A DNA stretch of 45,000 bases from contig NZ_LPWA01000120.1 of NCBI RefSeq assembly GCF_001510895.1, positions 1 to 45,000 on the forward strand, read 5' to 3'. The notes beneath the pieces are model-generated. The model had not been told where the DNA came from. It worked only from the letters and a program-made list of their open reading frames with translations, and ran no database searches. The translations under genes and the position numbers were made by a program. Within the stretch, counting starts at the first letter, position 1. Each line of letters starts with the position of its first letter. The DNA comes from Mesorhizobium loti. Lineage in GTDB: Bacteria; Pseudomonadota; Alphaproteobacteria; Rhizobiales; Rhizobiaceae. Of the stretch, positions 9,361 through 17,822 are shown one piece after another.

Positions 9361-9597
9361 CTTGTTCCCATCCTGCGCTTCGCACGCGTCCTGCGCCGCG
9401 ATATTGACGCCATCTACGCAGCAATTGAGCTGCCATGGAGCAATGGCCAAGCCGAGGGCCAGATCAATCGCCTCAAGACGCTCGAGCGAGGGATGTACGG
9501 ACGTGCTGGCGCCGAATTGCTCCGGCAAGAATGCTGGCACTTCGCCACACACTTTGAGGCAGAGCCCAATTCAGTGCAGTCCGACAACGGCAAATGA
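9361..9597 (+). pseudogene. ISL3-family transposase, C-terminal fragment
   Basis: An open stretch without its own start, beginning just past the stop of the NRPS-PKS gene. It reads LVPILRFARVLRRDIDAIYA, then ELPWSNGQAEGQINRLKTLE and MYGRAGAELLRQE. The PWSNGxxEGQxNRLKxxxRxMYGRAGxxLL pattern is the conserved C-terminal end of ISL3-family DDE transposases and contains the region of the catalytic glutamate. Everything upstream of this end is missing, and the tail after AELLR is out of register with the family. The fragment abuts the truncated IS66 tnpC on the opposite strand, so one event probably deleted both. Confidence 0.8.
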
Positions 9598-10256
9598 TCG
9601 CCGAACTTGGCGACAATGACCTGGGCGATCAGCGCCTCGGTCGGCAGGCCGCCGGGCACGATATGCTCGGGCGCGTGGGCCTGCGCGACCGCGCTCGAGC
9701 CGCGCCGGCAAGCGTATTTCGGGCGGCGTGTGACCAGAACGCGCAACTGCGCCGGGATCGCGTCGAGCCGCTCGCTGACATCCTCGCCGATCCTGGCCAT
9801 CTCGCCGCAGCCGCAGGGGCACTGCGTGCTCTTGGGCTCGATGATCCGTTCCACTCGCGGCAGATGGGCAGGCAAATGACCGCGGTTGCGCAGGCGTGAA
9901 CCGGAGGCGCCGTTCGAACGACCCTGGATGACCCGCTGCGCCTTTTCCTGCGCGGCATCGAGCACGCCCTGCGCGTCTTCGAGCGGCAGATGGTATTGAT
10001 CGGGATGCAGTTTCTCGGACTTGGCGCCGAACTTCTCGTGATTGAGTTGCCCGACGATCGTCTCCAGGCGACGCGGCGCTTCTTCGGATGCAGCCAAGGC
10101 AGCCTGGTGCTTGGCCAGGGTCGCTTGCGTCTGGGCCAGGAGCGCCTTCAAACGCTCGTTCTCTTCCTGGAGAACCGACAGATTCATGCGGTAAATCAAC
10201 CACATGATCTCCGAGAATGCCATCTGAGACAACGCAGATGAGTCACTGTGCCACAC
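9580..10256 (-). pseudogene. tnpC: IS66 transposase TnpC, N-terminal part only
   Basis: Starts directly after the tnpB stop, either at GTG 10256 or at an internal ATG (10223 or 10187). It shows the N-terminal coiled coil (LQEENERLKALLAQTQATLA), the HEKFGAKSEKL motif, the zinc-ribbon region with CPCGCGEMARIGEDVSERLD, and PEHIVPGGLPTEALIAQVIV followed by KFGDHLPLS. Homology stops there, at about residue 225 of a protein that is usually over 500 residues, so the DDE catalytic domain is gone. The frame continues to 9414 only by reading the ISL3 fragment in antisense. Confidence 0.88.
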
Positions 10257-10610
10257 TCATCCGGCCAACTTCGGACGCCGTGCCCGCTCGGGGCGAACCA
10301 GTCTCCAGTCCAGCCCTTCGAACAAGGTAGCGAACATCGCCGGCGACATGCGCATCACCCCGTCGCGAACCTGCGGCCAGACGAACTTCGAGCCCCCGAG
10401 CCGCTTGTGAACGAGCACAAGGCCGGTGCGATCCCAGACCGAAATCTTGATCCTGTCAGCCCTTTTGGCCCGGAAGACGAAGGCTGCCCCACAGTATGGG
10501 TCGAGGTCTAGCATCTCCTGCACAGCCAATGCCAATCCGTCCATGCCGCGCCGGAAGTCAACCGGCCGGGTCGCCACGTAGATTTTCAGATCGGCCCCCG
10601 GTGCAATCAT
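10257..10610 (-). CDS. tnpB: IS66-family accessory protein TnpB
   Basis: A 117-residue protein with IYVATRPVDFRRGMDGLALA, YCGAAFVFRAKRADRIKISV, WDRTGLVLVHKRL and the end DWRLVRPERARRPKLAG. This is the conserved TnpB (IS66 Orf2) family, which is needed for transposition although its biochemical role is unclear. Length is normal and no damage is seen. Its start overlaps the last codons of tnpA by four bases, and tnpC follows directly, as in intact IS66 copies. Confidence 0.93.
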   Translation of the reverse strand: MIAPGADLKIYVATRPVDFRRGMDGLALAVQEMLDLDPYCGAAFVFRAKRADRIKISVWDRTGLVLVHKRLGGSKFVWPQVRDGVMRMSPAMFATLFEGLDWRLVRPERARRPKLAG

Positions 10611-11014
10611 CGCGAGGCCCGAACCGCTCGGATCACCTGCGACAGCTGCTCGAGGTCAACCGCCGTTTGGATCACCATGTCGTCGATCACGATTTCCACC
10701 TTCGCCGGCGTCGATTTCGATGGCCTCATCCTCCGCTGAGGCGCCGATGAGTCGTCCACCATCAACTGGGCGAACATCGGCGCCATGCTTTCCGGCAGTG
10801 CCAGTTGTCCCTGACGAAGGCGACGCCGCCAATCATAGACCTGCCAGCGGGTCGCGCCATGCTTGTGTGCGACCGCCGCCACCTGCACCCCCGGCATCAG
10901 GCTCTCAGCTGCAATCCGCGCTCTGTCGGCCTCCGGGCGAACCCGACGCCCCGTCGGACCTTCCAGAACCTCCTGCGTAGCCAGCTGTTGGGGCGTCCAA
11001 ACGGACGTCCATTT
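10607..11014 (-). CDS. tnpA: IS66-family TnpA-like protein, 5' end uncertain
   Basis: The conserved part reads EVLEGPTGRR then RARIAAESLMPGVQVAAVAH and GATRWQVYDWRRRLRQGQLA, the helix-turn-helix of IS66 TnpA (Orf1). It ends EQLSQVIRAVRASR, overlapping tnpB by four bases. The family-like sequence begins well before the first in-frame ATG (10897) and runs open to beyond 11014 with no ATG or GTG in frame. ATGs at about 11026 and 11008 lie in another frame that stops after about 40 codons. Either a start codon was lost through a small frameshift or a rare codon is used. The 5' coordinate here marks the extent of plausible coding, not a chosen start. Confidence 0.75.
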   Translation of the reverse strand, partial: KWTSVWTPQQLATQEVLEGPTGRRVRPEADRARIAAESLMPGVQVAAVAHKHGATRWQVYDWRRRLRQGQLALPESMAPMFAQLMVDDSSAPQRRMRPSKSTPAKVEIVIDDMVIQTAVDLEQLSQVIRAVRASR

Positions 11015-11113
11015 TGCCGTCTGCTCCCATGTAGGCCCTCCGTCTCTCGCGATCGGGGGATTCTTGGCACATTCACCCCATGCGCCGCACGAGGGGAACG
11101 GCGTAGCGCTTAC

Positions 11114-11689
11114 TTTGCGACTTGGACTGAGCGCGCCGAGTCGAGCACGCTTTCATCTCGCCGAGCTGTCCGCCTTGTTCGCATCGCGGATACGCCAGGG
11201 TTCCTGCTGCAGGCGCTCGTAGCTCTTTCGATGCCTCCGATCGGACAGCCAGGCCAGAGTGGTATTCGGCTGCAAGAAGCCAGGAGAATTGCTGTCGAGC
11301 TCGGTGCCGTGCGGGCGATCGAGTTGATCGACCTTGCGATGGGCTAGCCATCCTCAATTGCTGTTGAGCCGGGCTGAAGAGGGCGCGGCTTTCGCCTCAG
11401 CATTGGGGCAGGACAAATGAGCTCTCACATCGCGACTAAGTCCAAGGCACTCATGAGCAGCGTCACCCGTGAACGCGGCCGGGTGCAAGAACGAGCGGCC
11501 CAGGCCGGAGCCATTTCAGTTCGGTCAGCGCCGCCCGGTCCCCAGCGATGTCTGCTTCCAGTCGGTGGCGAAGCTGGCCTCAACGGCCGACATCCGGGCG
11601 CATTGCTGCCAGACGGCGTGTCAGCCGTACGCCGGGGCCGCCGCATTCTCTGGGATGATACCTTCCGCAGCGTCCGCCAGCTCGTCTGT
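11114..11689. other. Unexplained stretch right of the IS66 end
   Basis: No gene recognised. On the minus strand a short stretch around 11165-11350 reads like protein (YERLQQEPWRIRDANKADSS) but has no start and no family I recognise. The open frames at 11417-11872 (+) and 11425-11646 (-) look like frame shadows with atypical composition. If IS66 made a target duplication at its right end it would begin at 11114 (TTTGCGAC), but the left end is missing, so this cannot be tested here. Confidence 0.4.
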
Positions 11690-11854
11690 CTATTCCCCTT
11701 CTTTCGCTCTTACCTTGATTCCGCGCCGTTCGGCGTACTCGATCAATGCGAGTTCTATTACCGAGGTGATCGAGCGCCGTTCTGTTTCAGCAAGCTGTTG
11801 CGCCAACGCCAACACCGGGGGATCAAGGCGGGTGGTGAACGGCTTTTTTGTCAT
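11690..11854 (-). CDS. Small ribbon-helix-helix DNA-binding protein
   Basis: A 54-residue protein, MTKKPFTTRLDPPVLALAQQ followed by LAETERRSITSVIELALIEY and AERRGIKVRAKEGE. The short basic beta strand (FTTRLD), two helices and the RSITSVIELAL turn fit the CopG/Arc-type ribbon-helix-helix fold found in plasmid repressors and antitoxins. A purine-rich stretch AGAGCGA precedes the ATG at 11854. No toxin gene follows; after the stop the frame stays open for 24 codons, then decays. It may be an orphan antitoxin or a repressor left from a deleted module. Confidence 0.7.
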   Translation of the reverse strand: MTKKPFTTRLDPPVLALAQQLAETERRSITSVIELALIEYAERRGIKVRAKEGE

Positions 11855-12001
11855 TTTCGCTCTGCGGCTTGATATTTGGTTTCAAAGGGCGCATTGATAT
11901 GCACGTGCATTGCACTTTCATTGCACGCACGACGGCTGACTGGAGTGCGTCAACACTCCGGCCAGCCTGACCACAACCAAGCTGTTCAGGAGCTCGGATC
12001 A

Positions 12002-12735
12002 ATGGCTGATTCCGACAATACCACGACTTTGCCTTTCGTCACCCGAAGGCGAGTTCTTGCGAGAGGAATGGTCACCTCCGCCGCTTTGGTGCTTGAGAAA
12101 AGCGCCCTTGCCGGCAACGCCGTTGCAACGAGTGCGCCCCCCGACCCGTCGCTGGTCCTTTGGCGGCAATGGGAGACAGCCCACAAGCTGAGCGAGCGGC
12201 TTTGCCGCAGGCAGCAGCGCCTGGAGACGAAGCTTGTCGAGAGCATTGGCTTTCCTTGTGTGACTATCCGCCTGCCCGAGGGTGAGGACGTGGCGGTCCA
12301 TTCGATCGCGGCGCTTAAGGAGGTGCTCGGCAAAGGGCCGGATATGGCAATTGTTGGCCAGCAGGCCGAAGCTGATTTCGCGGCACAGCAGGCACGCTGG
12401 GATGCGGCTGCCAAGGAGATCGGCTACACCGCCGCGCTGCGGGCTGAGCGCGAGGCTGGCGACCGTGCCGAGGATCTTTTGGAAGCGTTCTCGATAACCT
12501 CGGCCACGACCCTCGCCGGCGTGGCGGGCAAGCTCGATGCTGTGTTGCGCGAGGGCGAGGCCTGGGAGGAATGCTCCGAGTTCCCGTGGCCGCAAATCCG
12601 CTCGGCGCTCAGCGATCTAGTTCGCATCGCTCAGCAGATGATGCCGGAAGAGCTCTTTCACGGCGAGCGGCCCCCCAGGAGGCGGGCTGGCTGCTGTTCC
12701 CGCACCTGAAGGACGAAGATGGAGGCGAGCCATGA
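12002..12735 (+). pseudogene. Hypothetical protein with Tat-like N-terminus, frameshifted near its end
   Basis: Start ATG 12002 follows GGAG by nine bases. The N-terminus reads TRRRVLARGMVTSAALVLEK, a twin-arginine-like segment with a weak hydrophobic core and an A-x-A type end (SALAGNAVA), suggesting export, though the core is short. The body is helical and charged (LWRQWETAHKLSERLCRRQQ, LEEAF-like helices), with no domain I recognise. In the original frame it ends at 12709 after a non-protein-like tail (RPPRRRAGCCSRT). A switch at the run of six C at 12671-12676 gives QEAGWLLFPHLKDEDGGEP and a stop at 12735, which is far more natural. One C is therefore probably missing, by mutation or sequencing error. 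The shifted stop overlaps an ATG (12732) of a 25-codon ORF. Confidence 0.65.
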
Positions 12736-12815
12736 ATATCCATCCAACCCGACTTATCAACTTGCATGAGGTTGTGTGCGTCAAATTCTGCAAAAAGGGG
12801 CGGCCATGAAGCTGG

Positions 12816-13425
12816 TCATGCGGCTTGGCGTAGGGCGAGCTTCTTGTGCTCGCGCAGATCATCCATGTTGATGTAGCGGTTGGCCTCCATCCAGTTTTCG
12901 TTGGTCTCGACGGCCAAGCCGGTCTTTCATGCCGGGATGGGACAACAACGACGTGGTCCGCGGCGGCCCACCGCCGCTGTTAGCGCCAAGAGCCGCCGGC
13001 CCCTTCCCTGCCCTGTCACCACGAATCTGAATGACATTGTTGCCGATCGCCTCGGCTGCAGTCAGCGCTCGGCCGGTGATGCCAGCCGCGCGCATTACGG
13101 CGGCCGTCTGCTGCCACACGGCGGCGATCGCCGCGCCGTTGGCGATGAGCAACGCGCGGTCGATACGACGTTGCCGCTTGGCCTCCACGCGCGCGGCCGT
13201 CTTGTCACTGACCTGGTAGCGCGGATCGTTTTGCGCGCGCTTGCAAGCGCCTGCATGTTCCTTCGTGTATCCGAGGCCGCGTGGAAGGTCCTGAGGCACA
13301 TGGGCGAGGAGATGAAGAGGGCTGCGAGCTTCTTCTCGAGCATGGGGGCTCGAGTCTCTCATTCGCGGTCCGGCAAATCCTCCAAGCTGTGAAACGTCAA
13401 TCTGTCCTGCCGGCGTCAATTTCAT
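12816..13425 (-). pseudogene. Hypothetical protein, translationally coupled, probably frameshifted at the 3' end
   Basis: Its ATG at 13425 overlaps the stop codon of the pRiA4b ORF-3 gene (ATGA), so the two are probably co-translated. It starts MKLTPAGQIDVSQLGGFAGP and has a helical centre (SDKTAARVEAKRQRRIDRAL, MRAAGITGRALTAAEAIGNN). In the original frame it ends at 12859 with an unnatural tail. Removing one C from the CC at about 12935 switches to GLAVETNENWMEANRYINMD then DLREHKKLALRQAA and a stop at 12816. I recognise no family. The C-terminal segment faintly resembles the end of IS256-type transposases (NENW...RYI), so a chimera with an IS remnant is an alternative. Confidence 0.5.
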
Positions 13426-14054
13426 GGCCCCTCACGACGGAAACGGTAGTCGCCTCGTGATGCGCGCATGGCTTTGGCGATAGCCTTGTTGATGCTATCG
13501 AGATCGCAGTTGTCGGGATGGAATTTGTGGCCGACCCATCGGCGCATGGCCTTGTGCTCGTCGTGGCCACGATCGCGCCATGCTTCGAGGAACTCGGCAT
13601 AGCCGCGCGGCCCCCCGACGTCCTCTGGAGGCCCTGAGCGGTCAGCTTCGACGCAGCGGGGATAACTGACACCTTCCTCGCGCGGGCGGCGTTCCAGACG
13701 GAGCAGATGGCGCCAGTTGTCGCCGAAGTCGTATTCGTAGAGGATCGTGACGGACCGGTCGTCGGGCTCGTAGGGAAAGACAAAATCGCGCATCCGCAGC
13801 TCGGTTGCCTCGAATATGCTATTGGCCGAAAGGCCGTCCTCGTCGAACTCCGGTGCGCCATAAATGATGCCGCCGATGTTGAACTGGTGCAAATGGCTAT
13901 CGGTCCAACCAAAGGCCGCCTGGAGCACTTCGTGAAGCTCGGCGAGGTTGAGCGCCATCGGCAGCTCAAGGATGCGGGTAATCCTGGGCTCGATCCCGAG
14001 AATATGGGTTTCGGCGCGCACGATGTAGCTGTCGGGGGCGAAGGAATCGAGCAT
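13422..14054 (-). CDS. Plasmid pRiA4b ORF-3 family protein
   Basis: Contains SYIVRAETHILGIEPRITRI, LHEVLQAAFGWTDSHLHQFN, ILYEYDFGDNWRHLLRLERR, YPRCVEADRSGPPEDVGGPR and RGHDEHKAMRRWVGHKF. This is the pRiA4b ORF-3 family, common on rhizobial plasmids, islands and beside insertion sequences. Its biochemical function is unknown; the fold is thought to be a small beta-rich domain. The open frame extends upstream to a TTG at 14159, but family-like sequence starts near MLDSFAPDSYIV (ATG 14054), giving 210 residues. The next gene overlaps its stop by four bases. No damage is seen in this gene itself. Confidence 0.88.
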   Translation of the reverse strand: MLDSFAPDSYIVRAETHILGIEPRITRILELPMALNLAELHEVLQAAFGWTDSHLHQFNIGGIIYGAPEFDEDGLSANSIFEATELRMRDFVFPYEPDDRSVTILYEYDFGDNWRHLLRLERRPREEGVSYPRCVEADRSGPPEDVGGPRGYAEFLEAWRDRGHDEHKAMRRWVGHKFHPDNCDLDSINKAIAKAMRASRGDYRFRREGP

Positions 14055-14256
14055 CCGAGCAAGGATGCCGCGCGCAATTGGTGCGGGCAATGGGTTTGGC
14101 GAGAATTTCGTTTCGGCGAATATGGCAGCGGTGCGCCTGCGGTCGCTCGCTGTCGGCAAGCTGGTGCGACTAATCCATCAGCGGGATGATCGGTCGAGGT
14201 GGAACGATTCATCAAAGTCGTTGGACGCCCGCCGCGAAGTCGTCAACGCTGCGCTC

Positions 14257-14457
14257 ATGATCGCTCAGCCCTACCATGTCTACGTTGAACGGACCGACGC
14301 CGCGAAAAACATGGCGCGTTACTACGTCTTGGAAATTTCGGGTACGCTTGTCGGCGAAGCCTGTCTGACGCGCAGGCCAGAAGCGGGCTCGTGGATATCG
14401 ACCGGCGTCCTGTCCCACGCTGCGTACGGACGTCGGCGCGGCAAAAGCCTGCCCTAA
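14257..14457 (+). pseudogene. WGR-domain protein, N-terminal fragment
   Basis: From ATG 14257 the frame reads MIAQPYHVYVERTDAAKNMA, RYYVLEISGTLVGEACLTRR. In WGR-domain proteins the next residues are the eponymous WGRIGxxGQ. Here the sequence departs right after LTRR into PEAGSWISTGVLSHAAYGRR, and the frame ends at 14457. The tryptophan-glycine-arginine motif and the rest of the roughly 80-residue domain are missing, so this is a truncated remnant and not a simple frameshift. The open frame upstream to 14065 is antisense to the pRiA4b gene and not credible. Small stand-alone WGR proteins are common in rhizobial accessory DNA. Confidence 0.7.
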
Positions 14458-14912
14458 GAACGGAACGCTCGACGGCGCTGACGCGACTATTTCTGTTGGG
14501 GCGAACAATTACAGTGAGGTTAGCGTGCAAGAAGCTCCGCCTGGATCGGGCGGCAGCCTGAAAGTCTTAAACCGGCGGTCCCAGCCGGCACGGCTCGCCG
14601 CGGGTCAGTAACCGCCACTGGGGACCGGATCGGGACGAATGGCCCCGCTTGCCGATGGCAATCCAACAGTCCGACGGCATGATTCGGGAACGTTCGATGC
14701 GGTCTCAGCCTCGGGCGGCCGCAACGGCAAGCGCCGCCGCGAAGTTCGCAACGCCGGCGCAACCTTATTGCGATCCCGCACAGCGCCCTGCAAGATTTCG
14801 TGGACGCCGATGGTTTTCGGTGGATACCAGGCGAAGTTGTCGCAACAGCCTATCCTCACTCGGGCTTCATTGTCATACCGAAACAAGACCCAGGAAAATG
14901 GAGCCATCTTCG
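14458..14912. other. Intergenic stretch before the HU gene
   Basis: About 450 bases with open frames on both strands but no recognisable protein. It must hold the promoter of the HU gene; I cannot assign -35/-10 boxes with confidence. Confidence 0.4.
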
Positions 14913-15191
14913 ATGACGACGGCAAACGAGATCGCGGACAAGATCGCCGGCGAACTTGGGCTGACGAAAGTGCAGGCGAAGATGATTGTCGAGAGCGTGT
15001 TCGAACAGATCACGCAAGCCGCCAAGAACGGCGCGGAGACAAACGTGCCGGGGTTCGGCCGCTTCAAGGTGAAAGAGACACCTGAGCGCGAAGGTCGCAA
15101 CCCCGCCACGGGCGCTACGATCAAGATCGCCGCTGCCAAGAAGCTTACCTTTACCCCGGCCAAGGCCGTGAAGGACGCGCTGAACGGCTGA
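14913..15191 (+). CDS. HU-family DNA-binding protein
   Basis: A 92-residue histone-like protein, MTTANEIADKIAGELGLTKV, QAKMIVESVFEQITQAAKNG, ETNVPGFGRFKVKETPEREG, RNPATGATIKIAAAKKLTFT, PAKAVKDALNG. The GFGxFxVxxxxxRxGRNPxTG signature of the HU/IHF arm is intact, as is the AKKLTFTPAKAVKDAL end. It binds and bends DNA as a homo- or heterodimer. I chose ATG 14913 because GGAG lies nine bases upstream and the length is typical; an in-frame ATG at 14898 would add five residues. The longer open frame upstream is not homologous. It stands alone, between the WGR fragment and a gene-poor stretch. Confidence 0.93.
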   Translation: MTTANEIADKIAGELGLTKVQAKMIVESVFEQITQAAKNGAETNVPGFGRFKVKETPEREGRNPATGATIKIAAAKKLTFTPAKAVKDALNG

Positions 15192-16434
15192 CCGGGGGTC
15201 GACTTGACGGCGGAGCCTTCGTCAGCCGGCTCGCTGTCCTCTGCCCCTCCCAGGCGTCGCTTCGAAGCATCGAATGCCGATAAAGGGTGGCACGGTTAAG
15301 GAGTCAACGAATTCGTCCGCACCGGACGTAAACGAGAGCGGCCCGCGCAACGTTCGTCACCGATCCCCCCCGAGGAAGCGTAGGGCTCACTCTCATGCGC
15401 CAGCTGCTCGCAGATTCAAAACGGCACTGGGATGCATGAACCACAGGCTCCCGGTCCTGACCTGGAGCCCCCTTCGACGCGCGCCACGCTGGTCTGAACT
15501 AGCCTTGTTCCCGGCTTGTTCAGACACGATCCGCTGTTCGCTATGCCAGCATTTGCCGCTGTTCTGGTTTTGATCGGGTTTATTGTCAGTATCGGTCAGT
15601 ATGTCCGGGAACGTTTCGGCCGGTCGGATTCGGTCAGGCTTGCCGTAATCCTAGCAGTCTCATCAGCGCGTTGCCGGCGACCGACGCATACTGTTGGGGG
15701 ACGGGATTACATGAAAGCGTCGGTCGCCGCCGGGCGAGGGCGCGTCAGCGATGACGCGTAGGCGGGTTAGGCGCGATAGGAACGCCTTCAATCAGAACGC
15801 CTGCTCATGGTAAAGAAGCTGTTACCACACAGGGCTGTTGGATCTGGGACTCTGCGCGATCAGCATTCCGACGGCGTCATCGCGTCGCCAGAAACAACCG
15901 ATTGGCAAAAGTGCGGGCGCGTGGTCAGCGAATGCCTTGGCGCTCTATCGGATGATGGCCACTGGCAACGCGCGACACGCGCATAGTTAAGCGGGCTGAG
16001 CGTCGCGATCTTTTACCTTTCGCCGAAAGGGGCCGTGAATTGACAAGCGAGCGGCAGAGTAGCGCCGACATGGCAGACCGCGCGAAGGCGGCAGTATCGC
16101 CTGCCCAGGTCGCCAGCCTCGCTATCGACAATGAAAAGACGCGGGTGCAGATATCGCCGGACCGTTTACTTAACGAGCCGATATTTTAGCTGCGCGGCGA
16201 TGCTGCTGACTGCGTTCTCTAATACTATGATATGAAATGTCGGGCCGTATCGGCCGAACGCCAAGCCGTTCGAATTGACTTTCACGCTTCCCACTCTACC
16301 CTCTTATGCAATCCACCAAAAGGATGGCGGAGTAGCTCCGCACACACGGATTTAGCGACAAATACGCTATTCTGCCGTTGATTAACCTGTTTCAGGACGA
16401 TAGGAAGGTTGATGCTCTAAAAGGAGAAGCTGCT
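15192..16434. other. Gene-poor stretch of about 1.2 kb
   Basis: No gene supported. One frame at about 15540-15630 encodes a hydrophobic run (FAAVLVLIGFIVSIGQYV) that would be a single membrane helix, but there is no credible start or continuation. The last 250 bases (16200-16434) are more AT-rich and lead into the MucR-like gene, so they probably contain its promoter. Confidence 0.4.
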
Positions 16435-16874
16435 TTGGCTGATGACACGATAAGTCTGATCTGACCACTGACATAGTTTCCGCCTATGTCAGCAAGAATG
16501 CGTTGCCGATTTCGTCTCTTCCGGACCTTATTCACAGCGTGAACCAGTCCCTTTCGAAGATCGGACAGCCAGCTGAACCTGAGAGGCCGGCCCAGATTCC
16601 CGCAGTCAACCCGAAGCGGTCGGTATTTCCGGACCATATCATCTGTCTTGAGGACGGAAAGAAGTTCAAATCGCTGAAGCGCCATCTTAACGTCGATTAC
16701 GGGTTATCGCCGGAGGAATACAGATCCAAGTGGAGCCTGCCCGCCGATTATCCCATGGTTGCCCCGAACTATTCGGCCTCGCGTTCGCAACTGGCCAAGG
16801 CGAGTGGCCTCGGCCGCAAGGCCGGGACAAAGCCCGCCGCAAAGGCGCCGGCCAAGCGAAAGACGCGAGCTTAG
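16435..16874 (+). pseudogene. MucR/Ros-family regulator paralogue, frameshifted near its N-terminus
   Basis: A ribosome binding site AAAAGGAG (16419-16426) is followed by TTG 16435 and LADDTISLI, then a stop at 16462. One base on, in another frame, DLTTDIVSAYVSKNALPISS continues the MucR N-terminus without a break into LPDLIHSVNQSLSKIG, PKRSVFPDHIICLEDGKKFK, SLKRHLNVDYGLSPEEYRSK and WSLPADYPMVAPNYS, ending at 16874. One base is missing near 16456. Only a weak internal TTG at 16503 could start the conserved part. The zinc-finger region has one Cys, then Asp in place of the second Cys, one His, and Tyr where the last His normally stands, so zinc binding is doubtful. MucR proteins bind AT-rich promoters and control surface polysaccharide, motility and symbiosis genes. 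Confidence 0.8.
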
Positions 16875-17424
16875 AAGAACCCAAAATGCCACCTCCTCTA
16901 TCGCAGGACGGCTGGTACTGCGGACCGTGGGAGCGGCGGCAGTCGGGGCGGTTCCTGGCGGACGTGGCGCACCACCTCTTTAGTTCGCTTTCATCTCACG
17001 CCATGCCCTACGTTGCTGCTGACGTGAGGCGCTTCCGTTGGTGCGGGTCTATTTAGAGACAAAACCCTGTTCGGCCATACAACCTCGAAACACTTCGTCC
17101 GAGGTAATTGCCCGGGTCAAGATGCCCCCATTGCGCTGGCGAAGTTGTTTGCTGATCTTCCCCTGCAGATTGCCTTGGCCTGTTCAAACCAACTTTGGAA
17201 AGACGGCGACGTCGCCTTCCACTGGTCCGAGGTGCTATTACATCCGGTGACCATGAGCATTGCCCCCAGAACCCAGCCATAGCGCATGCGATTCTTCCCC
17301 TCCGGTCAACTCTGGGCGACAATACCATCGAAATACTCCAAGGAGAACCACTGAGCCCGGTGCGCCAAGCATTGCGCCGGGCGCGGAAACGGAGCATCTT
17401 CTTTCACCACGGGGGGCAATTCTC
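16875..17424. other. Intergenic stretch with a coding-like remnant
   Basis: A plus-strand frame from about 17026 to 17280 has protein-like sequence (ALAKLFADLPLQIALACSNQ, LWKDGDVAFHWSEVLLHPVT) but no ATG, GTG or TTG at its beginning and no family I recognise. It may be the decayed 3' end of a gene. The promoter of the next gene is expected between 17280 and 17424. Confidence 0.35.
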
Positions 17425-17811
17425 ATGATCACTTTCAAAGCTGCGGTCTTCACCGCTTGCGTGGTCTTTGCATCGGCGGCGGTTGCTCAAGAAGCCTATG
17501 AGCTGAACGACGGTGAGCAGGCCGCGATCAAACGCGGCGTAAGCCTCCAACTGAAAGACCCCGACAGCGCGAAGTTTGGGCCGATCAAAGCGGTTCCTTA
17601 TCCCGGTGTCGAGGAAGGGGTTGTTCTGGCTTGCGGCTTTGTCAACGCGAAGAACGGTTTCGGCGGTTACGCCGGCGAGACGCCTTTTGTGGGCGTTCTG
17701 GCAACGTATAGGCTGACGGGGCAGGCCGAGTTTGTTCTCAAGGAAATAGGCGGAGCGGAAACCGACAGCGCCGCGGTCATTTCCTATTGCAAGAGCCAAG
17801 GCATCCGGTGA
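17425..17811 (+). CDS. Small secreted hypothetical protein
   Basis: A 128-residue protein with a clear Sec signal peptide (MITFKAAVFTACVVFASAAV ending AVAQ, cleavage expected after AVA). The mature part reads EAYELNDGEQAAIKRGVSLQ, LKDPDSAKFGPIKAVPYPGV, VVLACGFVNAKNGFGGYAGE and ends SYCKSQGIR. Two cysteines in the mature part could form a disulfide in the periplasm. The LKDPDSAKFG segment recurs in many small exported rhizobial proteins of unknown role. Start ATG 17425 follows a G-run (17411-17416). A small membrane protein gene starts 11 bases after its stop, suggesting an operon. Confidence 0.75.
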   Translation: MITFKAAVFTACVVFASAAVAQEAYELNDGEQAAIKRGVSLQLKDPDSAKFGPIKAVPYPGVEEGVVLACGFVNAKNGFGGYAGETPFVGVLATYRLTGQAEFVLKEIGGAETDSAAVISYCKSQGIR

Positions 17812-17822
17812 AAGGGTAGTTC

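Larger units (their letters stand above)
9580..11113 (-). mobile_element. IS66-family insertion sequence, truncated at its tnpC end
   Basis: Minus-strand tnpA-tnpB-tnpC in the standard IS66 order with overlapping or abutting genes. The right boundary is the IS66-like end that reads inward GTAAGCGCTACG at 11113-11102. The other end is absent: tnpC loses homology at about 9580, where the ISL3 fragment begins. Without its left end and most of tnpC it cannot transpose by itself. Confidence 0.85.

Noticed and set aside
12816..12937. IS256-family transposase C-terminal fragment
   Set aside because: NENW...RYI is only a faint match, and a one-base shift makes the segment a natural end of the gene starting at 13425. 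Kept as an alternative only.
17026..17280. Open plus-strand frame with natural-looking protein
   Set aside because: No start codon at its beginning and no family recognised; recorded only as a possible remnant.
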